Shown piece after piece: positions 22,990 through 35,039 of a stretch of DNA of 64,000 nucleotides. Where the stretch lies: positions 8,654,501 to 8,718,500 of the forward strand of contig NC_135367.1 of the NCBI RefSeq assembly GCF_051622035.1, read 5' to 3'. Position 1 is the stretch's first letter. Every line of letters begins with the position of its first letter. The notes under the pieces were generated by a model, which worked only from the letters and a program-made list of their open reading frames with translations, ran no database searches and was not told where the DNA came from. The translations under genes and the position numbers were made by a program. Origin of the DNA: Arctopsyche grandis. Taxonomy: Eukaryota; Arthropoda; Insecta; Trichoptera; Hydropsychidae.

Positions 22990-23900
22990 TTGAATGTTTT
23001 TTTCTATTTCAGATGATATTCCTTTGAAAAATGAATGGCAATAGTTAATTGTGTACGTAGAAAAAGAACTTCTCTCGGTTTCTTAATATTTAAAACTGAA
23101 CAAATAAGTATTTCTGAACAATAAAACGGAAAGCTATTCAGTAAAGTAGGAAGACATTGACAGAAGAAGAGTATAAACGATTCGAATTACGTATGTATGT
23201 ACATATATGTATTTTACGACCTCTAAATAATACAATGACTGGTTGCATTAAAGTAAGACAAAGGTATTCATTTTTTTTATGTAATATACATAAGTAGACA
23301 CCGGAAATGAAGATAGCGTAATCGCAATAAAATGCAATTACATTAACAGTAAAATCTTACTAATTTATATACAATTGGACACAAAAGAATATACAGATAT
23401 GAAATGATCTATTCAAATCAATCATGTTAGAAATGTGTTTGTTACATCCTCAAGCGTTTCGTAAACCAATACCAAACAGCCAGAACGGATATACCAAAAC
23501 AAACAAGCTGTTCAAGACAAATCTTACAACTGAACAACACGTAAGAGAAACTGAACTCATTGGCCAATTGGAAACCAACAGCAATAAAGTGGACCTAAAG
23601 ATAAACGAACGAAGATCGTGGAAATTTAAGAGCAGTGTGCTTCATAATCAGGAAGTGGTAGACAATTTAATTTACCCAAGCTAAATCATTAGCAGCACCA
23701 GACATCAGATGGAAGATTGCGACGACAAAGACAACTCGATAAGAGTTGAAAAAACTGTTATTTCTCTCCGTCATTACATTGTGGAAACTTGAGATTAGAT
23801 TCTAAGCCAATTTGGTGTTGAACAAAGCAAAAACTCAATATGCCTTGATTAGAAAGAACAAGAAGAAGAGTCACAACAAGCAACTCTTCATCATATATAG
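22990..23900. other. Intergenic, no feature recognised
   Basis: AT-rich. An 86-codon frame at 23424-23684 has no recognisable motif and no splice context; I do not call it. Confidence 0.35.
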
Positions 23901-23924
23901 TCCAAAGACACATTATCAAGTCTA

Positions 23925-24060
23925 TGAAAGCTCAGATACGTCATCGGAAAGTCCCATTTAAGAATATAAAGCGAATTTTCATCAACATACGTGTCAATGT
24001 AATACTGAGACACCGTTTTGTCAACAACTTTACACAAATATTTATACTTGGAAACATCAA
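23925..24060. repeat. Diverged repeat with TATA-like core, copy 2
   Basis: Second copy of the 21405-21560 segment ('acgtcatcggaaagtcc', 'aatataaagc', 'catacgtgtc', 'ttttgtcaacaa'). Confidence 0.4.
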
Positions 24061-24529
24061 CAATGCTACACGGCATATAATAGCGACAGCACCTGTGCGG
24101 AAAAAAATCATTATTGCGCAAATAATCACCATGTCACTAATTAAATCTGCATGGAGCTGACGGCTCGCCAAGATAAAAGTGGCTAGTTTTAAAACTTCTA
24201 AATATTACACGTCAAAATAAGATAAAACACCGGTCGCCGTGTTTACATAACATCTTATCGTCGCACACCTTGACAATCGCATATATGTAATTACAACATT
24301 TCGCACAATTTTTACAAGTCAGCAATCTATTGAATTGACTTAACTTTTAACCTTATAATCGCTAGTTATGAATCTTTATTTATGTACTACGTGTACAAAG
24401 GTTTGATTGTTTGTCCACAATGCAAATCTACATTTATTGTTTTAAAATCACGAATTTTGATATGATATCTCATTATTTGATATGGCTTTTGGAAAGAGTC
24501 GCAGTCCTTTGAAATGGTTATATCCAATT

Positions 24530-24930
24530 ATTATCCACTTGAGCAACGCCAGGAAATATTATATATGCACTATCTACATATGTATGTATGTACTATATAA
24601 ACATGAATGTTTGTTTGTTTACAATTTAGTATTCAAACTCGTGGCTTAGACCGTAGACAGTTTTTGGTGAGGTCGAAGACCTTACATCGGTCTTTTTTCA
24701 ACTTTCATCTACCCGAGCAATGTCGGGAAAACTGTTTTATTATTTATATACTATCTAAAGATGAATGTTCGTTTGTTTATTTTCCAGCTACAATTTTCAA
24801 TTTAGGACTACCAAATTTGATAGCGGATTTTGAAAGGATCGAAGAATTTGAAAGGGTTTTTTTCAACTTTTATCTATCCGAACAATGCCGGGCAAACTTT
24901 TTTATTTACTATCTGATGGGTAAGAAGTAT
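24530..24930. mobile_element. Cluster of Helitron-like fragments
   Basis: Two or three head-to-tail fragments share 'gaatgttcgtttgttt' starts and hairpin-like ends 'ccgagcaatgtcggg' or 'ccgaacaatgccgggc'. A further fragment lies at 26080-26240. Hairpins of this type close Helitron 3' ends in many insects; here the terminal CTRR is not clear, so the class is tentative. Confidence 0.45.
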
Positions 24931-24934
24931 AACG

Positions 24935-25205
24935 AGGATAGTTAGTGTATACAGTGGAGAGAGTAAAGGGATCGAAATGGCAATGGGCAAGTGACGTGGC
25001 TAGAAGAATGGACAATATAAGTGCTAGAATGGTACCCCAGAGAAATTGAAAGGGTGAAAGAGGTCGCAAGGAAGATTGGTAGAAGAAATTAGAAAAATGT
25101 GTCGGATGAGATGGATGAAAGTTGCCCAAAACATAAATAAATGGAAGCTTGTTCGAGAAGCCTTCATCCAGGAGTGAATGGTAAATGGCTGTAAATGATA
25201 ATGAT
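24935..25205 (+). pseudogene. LINE 3' end remnant
   Basis: Plus-strand reading begins VERVKRSKWQWASDVARRMD and continues with frameshifts through a degenerate motif to 'gaagccttcatccaggagtg', followed by a 'gataatgatgatg' tail. Same family as the minus-strand remnant at 21958-22335. A more decayed relative lies at 33000-33185. Confidence 0.55.
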
Positions 25206-25289
25206 GATGTAAAGATTAATTTTCGATCGTTTATTTACCAGGTAGGTTAATCTACAGTTTCCAATTTAAAACTAACAAATTTGATACAA

Positions 25290-25780
25290 TATCTCATAAT
25301 CAAAAATCAGCGCGTTAGGACGGTGCTTTTGACAAAAAAATGGTTCACTATTGTCAACCATACGTTTTTGCTCTCTTGTATTGTAACGGTCTATTGTTAT
25401 TTTACGAGCAACAAATCAACCCCGAAAACTACTCATAAGTAGAGCACGGATATAGAGCGTGCTTTTTCCAGGAAACAGGGCGTTTTGAGTATATTTTCGA
25501 GGAAATAAAGCAAACTACAAAGCTAGAGTGCAAAAAAAAGGTTCATCATAAAAATAAACAATGCACGGCGAACAATAAACAAAGAACGGCACGCTTCCGG
25601 TCCTACCTCTACTCATAACTAGAGATAAGACCGGAAGCGTGCTTTTTCTAGTAAATAAGGCGTTTCTATTTTCCAGGAAACAGGGCAAACTACAAAGCTA
25701 GAGAGCATAAAAAAAGTTTAATCATAAAAATGAACAATTAACAAAGAACGGCACAAAGTTGGTCCGCTCTTTACTCATAA
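25290..25780. repeat. MITE core and tandemly duplicated 190-bp repeat
   Basis: A MITE core at 25325-25385 is followed by two related units (about 25425-25612 and 25613-25778). Each runs from 'actcataa' through 'gcgtgctttttc' and 'aaactacaaagctagag' to 'aacaaagaacggcac'. No coding frame. Confidence 0.5.
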
Positions 25781-25783
25781 CCA

Positions 25784-25920
25784 GACTTCGGCGGCCAGAA
25801 TTCTTGTACCCACAAAAAATGGTTCACTATTATTGGTATTACAAAGCAAGAGAGTAAAAAAAAGGTTGACAATAGTGAAACATTTTTTTCTGGGTACAAG
25901 GATCCTGCCCGCTGAAGTCT
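25784..25920. mobile_element. Foldback MITE
   Basis: A 137-bp near-perfect inverted repeat: AGACTTCGGCGG at the left and, on the other strand, AGACTTCAGCGG at the right. Both are followed by 'ttcttgtacccac' or 'tccttgtacccag' and the 'ttcactatt' core. Flanking 'ctcataa' occurs on both sides. Confidence 0.7.
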
Positions 25921-26079
25921 GCTCATAATACTCTAACTTACATATTATATATCGGGATGACACGATGAGAGTGGCTTGGAGCAAGTATCTTGGACGCTTC
26001 TCGCAGCGTGGCAACAGGTGATCGAACCGTTTTTAAACGTTTTGAACGTCCAAGTTACTCGTTCAAGCTACTCGCATCG

Positions 26080-27540
26080 TTTCAACCCGGTATTGGAACG
26101 TTTTTTGAAAAGGTCGAAGACCTTGAAAAGATCTATTTCAACTAATCTATAACAACCGAACAATGCCGGGCGGTCTTTTCTCCTATCTACTATGTAAAAA
26201 TGAATATTTGTTTGTTCGCTCTGCAAATATTATTTTTTATTAATTAGCATAAACGGTTTTAGAAAATGATTTGATCTCAGGATCAACCAAATTTTCTGAA
26301 AAAAAAAAGTTTTACTTTTTTCTCCTATTTACCTTTAGTAATTTTATTTTATTTAAATAAAATTACATAGACCAAACACCCGGCGTCATCCAATCCATTG
26401 ATATCACTCAACAATAGTCATTATTTAATCGCCTAAATACATTCTCTGACCTTAATAACATGCTATTAAAAACTCGGGCGACGCCTGGCATATCTGCCAG
26501 TCACAACTATAAATGGATCGAAATTGAAGCGCATCTTCCATACAGCTGTTCACGTCACACTGATTAAATATAACCTTAAGCAGCATAAAAAAATCAAATT
26601 AGAAAATATGCAGTATCATTATTTTACAAAATCTTACATACATACATACATATAATATATATGTAATTTTTTTTTATTATCATTATATTGCGGTACTCAA
26701 AAATAAATAGTTTTGGCTTTGCTTCAAACTTCCACTCTGTCTGGCGTCGTAACACTTTCATAATTTACAGACAAATCGACCGGAATGAAGCAGGTAAATT
26801 TTTTAACATTAAAGCGAGAAATAAATTTCGCAAGGCAATCGCATGTGCGCAATAAAAATTGATCCCCGGCGTATTCTAAATCAAATTTTCGACGGTAACA
26901 CGAAACGCTACACCAATAACCCGTATGTTAACCCTAACTTTCCGCGTGTAAATATATATTCCCGTCTATCCCTAGGGAGGGGGCAACAATCGGAGCTATT
27001 TTATTGTCGGGAGAGTTTCTTCGCAGAAGCTGGACAATTTTAGGTGTTGAAAACTCGACCTAAATACCCCCCAGTTGAAGAACGAACCGACGATCATCTT
27101 CACGTTTGCAAAAGCTTGGGATTGTGTGTGTGTGTATGAAAAGTGTATGATATACGGGAAAAGCGGGGGCTTTTATAACAGTGGTGCCAAAACTTTTCCG
27201 ACTGTTAATTGTTTGTTGCCAACTTTGAGAGATTTAGATAAATCACAAAGCCGTCACCGCGTTAAGTAACGATTATTAAACGCATTTTCCAAACTTGAAT
27301 AATAAACAGGTAAACGCTGCAAATACAATATGTCTGATAAACATATGTATACAAAAACGATTGGTTTACTTTTATGATTTTTTTTAAAAACATCAAATTC
27401 AGCGCAAATGCCGATTAATCAGTCTGTAATTACAAGTGACTGTCAAATTGAATGTTGACTTGATATTAATCCTAATATCTACATAACTTAGTAGTATGTA
27501 ACGAAGCGTACAAAAATGCTTTTAATTGTATATTTTGATT
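26080..27540. other. Intergenic, Helitron-like fragment then unique DNA
   Basis: Helitron-like fragment at about 26080-26240 ('ccgaacaatgccgggcggtc'). The rest is AT-rich. Higher-GC sequence at 26830-27250 has two short plus-strand frames without recognisable motifs; not called. Confidence 0.35.
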
Positions 27541-27544
27541 TTAT

Positions 27545-27955
27545 TTCATAGAACATGAACACTCGCCTTTACAGATCGCTCCAAAGCGACAAGTGCACTT
27601 AATCAGATACTATATAAACAATATACAAAAGCATTAATGCAAATTCATACAAACATACACAGTGACATCTATGGAGAAATTTTTGCAGAATTTTATAATC
27701 AAATTGGCGAACCTCAAGACGCTGAATAACTTGAGATCAGCAAGAGAGATAGGAAAGGAGAAGACAATCTTACAGGAATCGTTTCAATGTGTTCAAACAA
27801 ATCAGGAAAAATTGACAAACTCTGATTAGAAACGATCGGCATGGAGTCACAAAACCAAGGTCTGGCCAGCAGCGGGGCTCTAGTGGCACTCGAACCCGTA
27901 ACCACTCGCTCGAAAGCATAATATGCTAACCACAAGTCCGCGTCGCTGGTTTTTA
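27545..27955 (-). repeat. SINE family B copy, near full length
   Basis: Tail 'acagatcgctccaaagcgac' at 27575-27595, the 'gtgacatctatggagaa' motif, body at 27720-27830, and a head with 'ggcactcgaacccgtaacca' and 'atatgctaaccaca'. One of the best copies for building a consensus (about 400 bp). Confidence 0.75.
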
Positions 27956-28247
27956 TTATGCAAACAAAAGTGGTGATTATCTCACCTCAACCTGTTTTTT
28001 TTATTTTAAAAATTTGATTAAACAAACATTTAAAATAAAAGTGCAATTCAAAATCAATTTGATCAACTTCTTTAGATCTTGGTAAATTTATTAAAATAAA
28101 CGATTAATAGCAGTATTTTCTTAAGAAACATAGTATATGTATGTAGGATTGTAAAAAGGACATTTCAAAGTTAGCTACAAGTACTCTGATTTTGAACCAT
28201 GTCACGGACATGTTTTTATTATTTTTTATTTAAAAATTTACTATGCA

Positions 28248-28560
28248 ATTACGGGTTACCCCTGAGCAGCACATTTGGTATTAAACTTATACATATATAA
28301 ATTCATAGATTATAGATTTGAAATCATATTCAAATAGTGGGTAGGATGGTTTTGCCAATTTGATGAGGAACCTTTTCAACAATCAAATTAGATAAACTGG
28401 CAAACTATGATTGGACCGACTTGGAGTCACAAATATCCAAATTTGACCAGCAGCACTGCAGAAATACTCGGATTAATAAATTATTTTCAATCGAGGCCTC
28501 ACACACGGCAACCTTTCGGTGTTTCGCATTAACGCAGGCTATATATGTACTGAATACATT
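28248..28560 (-). repeat. SINE family A copy
   Basis: Reverse copy with tail 'acgggttacccctgagcagc', body 'gtgggtaggatggttttgcc', 'gaccagcagcactgcagaaa' and a degenerate head. Uninterrupted where the intron-5 copy of Vps18 carries a MITE. Confidence 0.7.
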
Positions 28561-29329
28561 CCAACGCAGGCTATTTACTGAATTCCTTACTTTCAGTATT
28601 CAGTACGAGGTTGCCAGTATGCAGACAACTTTAGAACTTTTAATGGAATATAAATTAAATGACCCCGCAGCATGATCAAATTATTTCAAGGGAGATTTAT
28701 CAACTAATATTGTATTTATTCCAGACTGAGATATGACGACTATCTCAAAACTTCCTAATTGTGTATGGCGGGCGTTCGTACTCCATCAACGCCACCCGTG
28801 AACCAAACTTGTACGATTTATTTTATACAAATTCGAACAGTAGATGGAGCCAGACGTACAGTGGCTCGCATCCAGAAAGCACATTACAATATAATAACAT
28901 ACATATATATGTACATATGTATTATATATTCCACAACTCTGATCTAGATTTATTTATTTATTTAACACACAGTAGTAGCCGATGTTTGAATGGCGGTGGC
29001 GTTATAGCGTTCGTATGAGAATTTTATGTCTCGGCAATCAGCTATCCCAAAATACCCTCCCCCAATTGAACACCCACTGATCAAAGCGACACAAGAGTCT
29101 ATCCATGCATTGGACTGAATCATACTGATTTTAGGAAATTGCCAAAAAAAATGCTCAATTCATAAACGGTACAGACCAGTTAATTTTTTCATGAATTGAT
29201 CAGTGAATAGCATTTTTGTAAAAAAATCACTAACTGTCATTTTGACATATCGAAAAATTAGTGTCTAATTTTACTTTGTTATACGGTTTTAGTCTCGTAT
29301 GATAATAACTAATAACTATGCCTTGATTA

Positions 29330-29639
29330 GGGCGCAGAAACACACAATCGTACGGCACGGCATTCTTAGATAGATTCCTGGTGTCAATGGGCGTATCTTA
29401 TTTCATTGTTAATTCGTACGATCTTATTATTCCGACAAGTTCCTCCTACATTTCTTCAAATATGGGAATCAACGTTATTGATCACTGACAAACCTGTTTA
29501 TGTATGTCAATACGAAGAAAATATATCACCGAAAATACTCGAGGGGGTGAATTTTGGCCTGGCATAGATTAGGCGAGTTAGCGTTTGCAAAACTACCTAA
29601 AGAAAGACATACGGCGTACCACTTTGTGTGTCTACGCCC
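29330..29639. mobile_element. PIF/Harbinger-like MITE, GGGCG family, copy 1
   Basis: Inverted ends GGGCGCAGAAACACACA and, on the other strand, GGGCGTAGACACACAAA, flanked by TTA (29327-29329 and 29640-29642). The interior shares 'tcctacatttcttcaaatat' with the copy at 50502-50703. No open frame. Confidence 0.7.
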
Positions 29640-29840
29640 TTAACTTGAGAAAAGCCTCGGTGATAATTCGGCGACGGATGGATTTTTTTCACATAAAAAC
29701 TAGTTGACTATTATTATTTTCTTAGAAAAACCGTGCTTTTTACATAAATAGAGCGGTCTATAGTTATATGCAAACATTCGCGACTCGCCGCTCTTTAATG
29801 ATTACTACAAGCTGTACGTATCTACCTATTAGGTACAAAC

Positions 29841-30136
29841 GGTTCAACGACAAAACGCTCACCGACTTAATGTCCACGACAAAACGTTCACGGACAAAAC
29901 ATTCACGCGACAAAACATTCACGCGACAAAACATTCACGCGACAAAACATTCACGCGACAAAACATTCACGCGACAAAACACGTTCATAAACAAAATTTA
30001 GTTTTTGAATGTGTGAATGTTTTTTGGGTGATCATTCTGTCGTGTAAACGTTATTTCGTGTGAATATGTTGTCCGTGAACGTTCTGTCGTGGACATTATG
30101 TCGGCCTCTGTTTTGTCCGTGAGCATTCAGTCGCCA
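29841..30136. repeat. Modular foldback with 16-bp tandem array
   Basis: Five perfect copies of 'gacaaaacattcacgc' lie at 29893-29972. On the left they follow related modules ('gacaaaacgctcacc', 'gacaaaacgttcacg'). To the right the same modules return in inverse orientation ('gtccgtgaacgttctgtcgt', 'gtgaatgtttt'), so the whole block can fold. No coding frame with meaning: the 77-codon frame across the array simply repeats the unit. Confidence 0.7.
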
Positions 30137-30149
30137 GACACCATATCTT

Positions 30150-31460
30150 ATATGTATATTGAAATATTCTGTTTAGTTTAAAAAAAAAAAACCACATCTA
30201 TTCAGCCCAATTCATGAAATAAGCAAAAAAATCCTGCATATTTCACGAAATCGACAAATATTTTTCAATTCGACAAATTTCATGAAAAAAACTAACAGGC
30301 TTGCACCGTTCTTAAGCTTGACCATTTTTTTTTTTTGACAATTTCACACACGCATGCATACATAATCCAATTCGTACAGCTGTAAGGTGACATTGTGACG
30401 TCAAGCCCGGTTTTTAACTTCGATACGAAAATACACACAGTGTGTCGTAAAAATGCGCTATTTATCTTTTGCACACGTTGCAATTAGCCGCTTTTATAAC
30501 CGACCGTAAAATAAAATAACTGGAAAACAAAACGAGTCTACAACGTTCAATTTACATACTAACGGTGTTGAATGTATTTTTTTTGCGATTTTGCCCACGT
30601 CAAAAACACCCCTTTAGTCACCGCCTTTCAATAAATTTAGACTTTCGTCCTCGATCTTCACTCCTACGTATTTCGTTTGTTTACACACGCACTGCATAAA
30701 CTCGACGAAAAAAGCTCGCACGTGAATCACGTCCAGATAAAGACAGAAATTATTGCGAGCTTTCGCACGAAAGCACACACGTAAATTTGCATATCGCTAT
30801 GGAATACAATGCCCTGGATACGAATAATTTATCGATGACTTACTTACATACATAAATAAGTTACCGCATCCCATGAGGAACTTCCTGTTATAATAATATT
30901 ATTATAAAACGGAATGTGTAATGTACATATGTATATCACGAGTGTATAACCATTTGTGTCAAAGGTTTGGTGAAGTGAAGTATGCGTGATGACGTTTGTC
31001 GATTGCGAACTACGACAGCTGTCATCGACTATGAAATTCCGCTATGGCTCTTGACCTGCATGCTTGGCATGTGAGCGAGGGTCAAAGACAGGTGTCAACG
31101 CAAATTTGACAAGCGCCACTGTATCAGTAATGTGTATGCAGTAAACGACGAATAAGTCAAGTGTGTGCTCATATTAATTGTCACATTATTTTTATAAATC
31201 ATTTTACAAATCTACTAAAGATAAGTCATCGATTAACATCAATGAATGAATGAATATTTTCAGCTTTTTACTTATCGCAAGCACGAATAAATCCCATTTC
31301 AGAAGTCCCACCCCCACTCCACGTAAAAGATGCGCACGCAAGAATTTTATACCATTGCTTTGATTTTGCGCACCTTTTCAAGGACTGGGGGTTGGTCTTC
31401 GTAAATGGTACAACGAACTAATGCAAGAAAGTTTAGCTTTGATCGTCCACATGGTTTCTT
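30150..31460. other. Intergenic, no feature recognised
   Basis: AT-rich. A perfect palindrome 'ttataataatattattataa' lies at about 30889-30908. The segment 31300-31385 matches the GC-rich repeat at 22905-22985 in inverse orientation. Confidence 0.35.
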
Positions 31461-31469
31461 ATATAACAT

Positions 31470-31672
31470 GTAATGCTTTCGATTGTGTGGTCACGGGTTC
31501 TATCCCTGGCTTGGTTGCTGATTAGACCTTAGATATGTGACTCCAAAGTCAATCGTTTCCTTTCGGAGTTTGCCAATTTGTCCGATTTTATTGGAAACAG
31601 TTCCAACAAATTGGAAATAAAATATCAAAAAACCATGTACATACCACGTTAATCGCTGTGTGTTTTCGCCCT
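31470..31672 (+). repeat. SINE B head and GGGCG-MITE end
   Basis: 'gtggtcacgggttctatccc' (B box) and 'gctgattagaccttagatat' mark a plus-oriented SINE B head and body. At 31656-31672 'tgtgtgttttcgccctaa' is a right end of the GGGCG MITE family without a visible partner. Confidence 0.5.
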
Positions 31673-31679
31673 AAGAGAA

Positions 31680-32640
31680 TTCCGCTCCAGAACTCTGTTT
31701 CTACCAACTCTGACCAGAGACAATATGCCTGTGGACTAGTGCCTTTAAAACAACCCCAGTGCCAAACATGCTGTCTGCTTCATACAGTTCTGTTGGCAAC
31801 ATATTTTGATTGGCTCATAGTTATAATCTTTTTAATATTTTTTTGTAAATTGGCCAGAAAGACGCATTGGGATTGCCCGTTGATGGAACACTCACCCATG
31901 TACCCCAAAACTCGAACAAGTGCAAATACGATATATGTACAGTTGTGCTTCGAGTTGGGGCATCACACATTGCTGCGCGAAAAGTTCAACATTAAAGTTT
32001 TGGGATAGGTGAGTGCGAAATGATCAAGGACAAGGTCCATCCCACCGACATGAATGGAACATCCGACGGTCCAGGCCAATGCAGTGAGAGAGAGAGACTC
32101 GGTGTGTATATTTTGAACTATTTCTGGCCCATATTCAGGTCAAAACAACATCAAAAATCGATGGTGGCGCGCAGCGTCGCGGTATTTCTCGCGGTCCCAG
32201 ACAACCGTGACGTCATCATTGCCACACAAACCCCTATCGATCAACCCCCATACGCCCACCATCGCATGACCGCAACACCCCGTAAAAAGCTCTGTCGTCA
32301 ACGGAAGGATGACGACGATGATGATGATGAGGAATGGAAAGTTGTATGTCTAATCGCATGTCCAGCTCGAATAGCCCAGAGCAGGACTATCAGTTTCGCC
32401 ATGCACGATGCTATGGGACAACTTTCGAATTGACACAGTATACATGTCGAATGACAAGTTTAACGCGAAGTAATAAAAGTGCTTCCGTTATATATCGCCT
32501 TTCTGAAGGCAATGAAACTAATTGTGCTGGATGTCCGATGCGAATTGCTGGAACTGGTCTAGTTTTTCCTACATAATACTCTTTTCTCACAACAGTCGCT
32601 GACTTATTTTGAAACAATTCGATATTTTGTCATCGTTAGA
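31680..32640. other. Intergenic with open frames of unclear status
   Basis: Mixed-GC region with overlapping plus frames (31658-32008, 32020-32433, 32334-32576) and a (GAT)n run near 32310-32335. A retroposon tail fragment ('ggccagaaagacgcattggg') lies at 31852-31872. No motif or splice structure supports a gene. Confidence 0.35.
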
Positions 32641-32862
32641 TAAGAAGGAATACATTTTAATGAATTCAATAATGATAAAACTTCTATAGCTTCATGTCGG
32701 GGACATTAGCTTACTTGAATGTTAGCTAACCCCCGTATGTCGGTAAAATATCACAGCTATCTAAAGAGTGGAAGTGGTTCAAAATCAGATCACAAATTTT
32801 TGACAGGCAGGAATGTCACTGACCTAACAGAATGGAGCTAATAAAAAGATCCGCTCTTAAGC
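32640..32862. repeat. Dispersed 200-bp repeat, copy 1
   Basis: Shares 'tatgtcggtaaaatatca', 'gaagtggttcaaaatcagat' and 'gagctaataaaaa' in order with 34830-35026 in the same orientation. The origin is unknown; there are no clear terminal repeats. Confidence 0.5.
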
Positions 32863-32999
32863 TCGTTCAATTAATTACCTTTGCTTACCTAATTGTGTGT
32901 GTGGAGGCAATCTAGTCGACATGCCAAACTTGGAAGCTGTATAAGATTAAAAAATATGGAGGTGATTTGGTGTTTAGTATAACGAAAAAAGGTAGAATG

Positions 33000-33435
33000 T
33001 GAAATGTATAAAAGGAATAAACATAGTGGAGCAAGTGAAAAGATTGAAATGATATTGAGGTGAATGTGGATATAAAGTGGTACCCAAAAGAAAGAAAATA
33101 TGTATAGTCGAAACCAAACATGCCTGAAGTAAGAAAAATGTGTGGAATCATATGAATAAATCCAGCCTAGAAGGCTTCATTCAACTTTTGGCAATTTATT
33201 TAAAACTCTATAAGCTTGCTAAAGCGAAAATAACCAACTGACATTGAGGGATGTTATGTGGCATTTTAAATGGCTTTCAATAGATTTTTTTTGTTTTTAT
33301 TAGCTTCACTCTGTTATTTTGTGTATTTTATTTTATGTACTTTTTTCTATTTGTATTTTTAATCTGTATAGCACGTCGCGTTGGACTAATCTTTCAGATG
33401 AGTGTGCATGATTGATCGAAATAAATAAATAAATC
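33000..33435. repeat. Decayed LINE tail and AAATA-tailed retroposon end
   Basis: 33000-33185 is a strongly decayed relative of the LINE 3' remnant at 24935-25205. 33360-33435 ends in 'aaataaataaataaat', a retroposon-type tail. Confidence 0.4.
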
Positions 33436-33439
33436 ATTG

Positions 33440-34830
33440 AAGGTCTAACAAATCTGTAAGGTTCATAGCTGCGTTTGTTCCTCATTCGAGAGAAAAATAT
33501 CTCTGAGAATGACATATACGGCAAACAAATGTATGTCCTATCTGCCAACAAATCTCTACACCTGTGAACATATTTCGAAAAACCAATAGCCAGAGGCTTT
33601 TCTTGTCGACATACAGGATATGTTTTGATTAGTAATAAATCTTTCAGATCAGATCTAAATACGTTTCAGTCTACAAATGATGATACTATATAGAATTAAA
33701 TCATGAAAAAGATTTCAATTTCGATGCCAACACATTATTAAACGTAGATATAATTTTAAAGAATTCAATTAAAAATTATCACGAGGCACTAATTTTGAAA
33801 GCATGATTTGTTGGAACAACTGCGTGGGAAATAGCACTGTCATTATACAGACTTTTTATTACAATTAAGTGTTTAATTGTTCAGAAAGAAAGACGCGGCT
33901 AATACCCAACATATAAATTCTAATATTACTCGTTGTAAGAACGTCGTAACGAGCGTTTACTACACCGACTAGAATAATCGTTGATATCTAAAATTATACA
34001 CGCGACATTCCCGAACGACTTTTACCAATTTTTTACCCAAAAATAAAAAACGAGCGCGACGAATCGACCCGTCTACGTAAAGATTCGGCGTGACAAATTA
34101 CAACTTTCGTCGTGTACATATATTATATAATTGAGCGTGAAGATGACATACGAATTGAAGCACTAAATACATTCATAAGTATTTTGGTACCAGCGATCGT
34201 CTTCCTTCGGGGAAAAGAAGAGCACAAACATCCCTAAAATCCAGAGAGTGAGACCGTGACCCACTTGTGTTGGATTGTGGTCAAAAACGCAAGCAGAAAA
34301 TACGATAGAATTTGAAATTTCGCAATCGACAGAACCGAGCAATTTCACATTATCACAAAACGCGTTCAGAATTCAGCTCGGTTGAGAGTACAGACGACAT
34401 ACGAGTGTAAAATATTCGCCTACGTGTTGAAATTCCATGTGAAAATGCTGACTGATCTGTTGCATCAATTAGACACCGGACGATAGTAAACATGTATGAA
34501 TGGAACAATGCATGTATGCATCATTCAAGTGAGAATGCTCACTGGAATGACCCAGAATAATTCAACTAACTTAATTATAAACAATGAACGGGCATTATAT
34601 TTCAAAATAAATCTGATCCCAGCCAGCTTAAAATGCAGAGTTTGTGTTACTGAAAAGCATTCTATCCGCAATACCGATAGATAAGAGACCCAGCTACCTA
34701 GAAGGTGTTGGAAGAATAAATAAAAGTGAAAAAACTTTTGTTACTGTTTAATTGTGTTGCAAAGGGCCGGTAGAAAGCCGCATGTGGGTAGCTGGCTGTC
34801 ATCGCTTCGATCTGACACAAGATTCCAATG
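33440..34830. other. Intergenic, no feature recognised
   Basis: Unique-looking AT-rich DNA. No exon, RNA gene or repeat seen. Confidence 0.35.
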
Positions 34831-35026
34831 TAAATTTTAATGAGTTCGTTGATGATTAAACTCCCCTAGCTTCATGTTGGAAACAATAGCTTACTTCAAT
34901 GTCAGCTAGCCCCCTATGTCGGTAAAATATCAAAGCGACCTTAACAGTTGAAGTGGTTCAAAATCAGATCACAATTTTTTCTCGGGCAGGAATTACATTG
35001 AACTAAGTGAGCTAATAAAAAAAAGC
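34830..35026. repeat. Dispersed 200-bp repeat, copy 2
   Basis: Second copy of the 32640-32862 repeat, about 2.2 kb away and in direct orientation. Confidence 0.5.
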
Positions 35027-35039
35027 TCAAAAATGTTGG

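Noticed and set aside
29893-29972. CRISPR-like array of short repeats
   Set aside because: The 16-bp units are directly tandem with no spacers, in eukaryotic DNA; it is a minisatellite inside a foldback.
31658-32576. A gene from three overlapping plus frames
   Set aside because: The frames overlap in different phases, contain a retroposon fragment and a (GAT)n run, and show no conserved motif or convincing splice sites.
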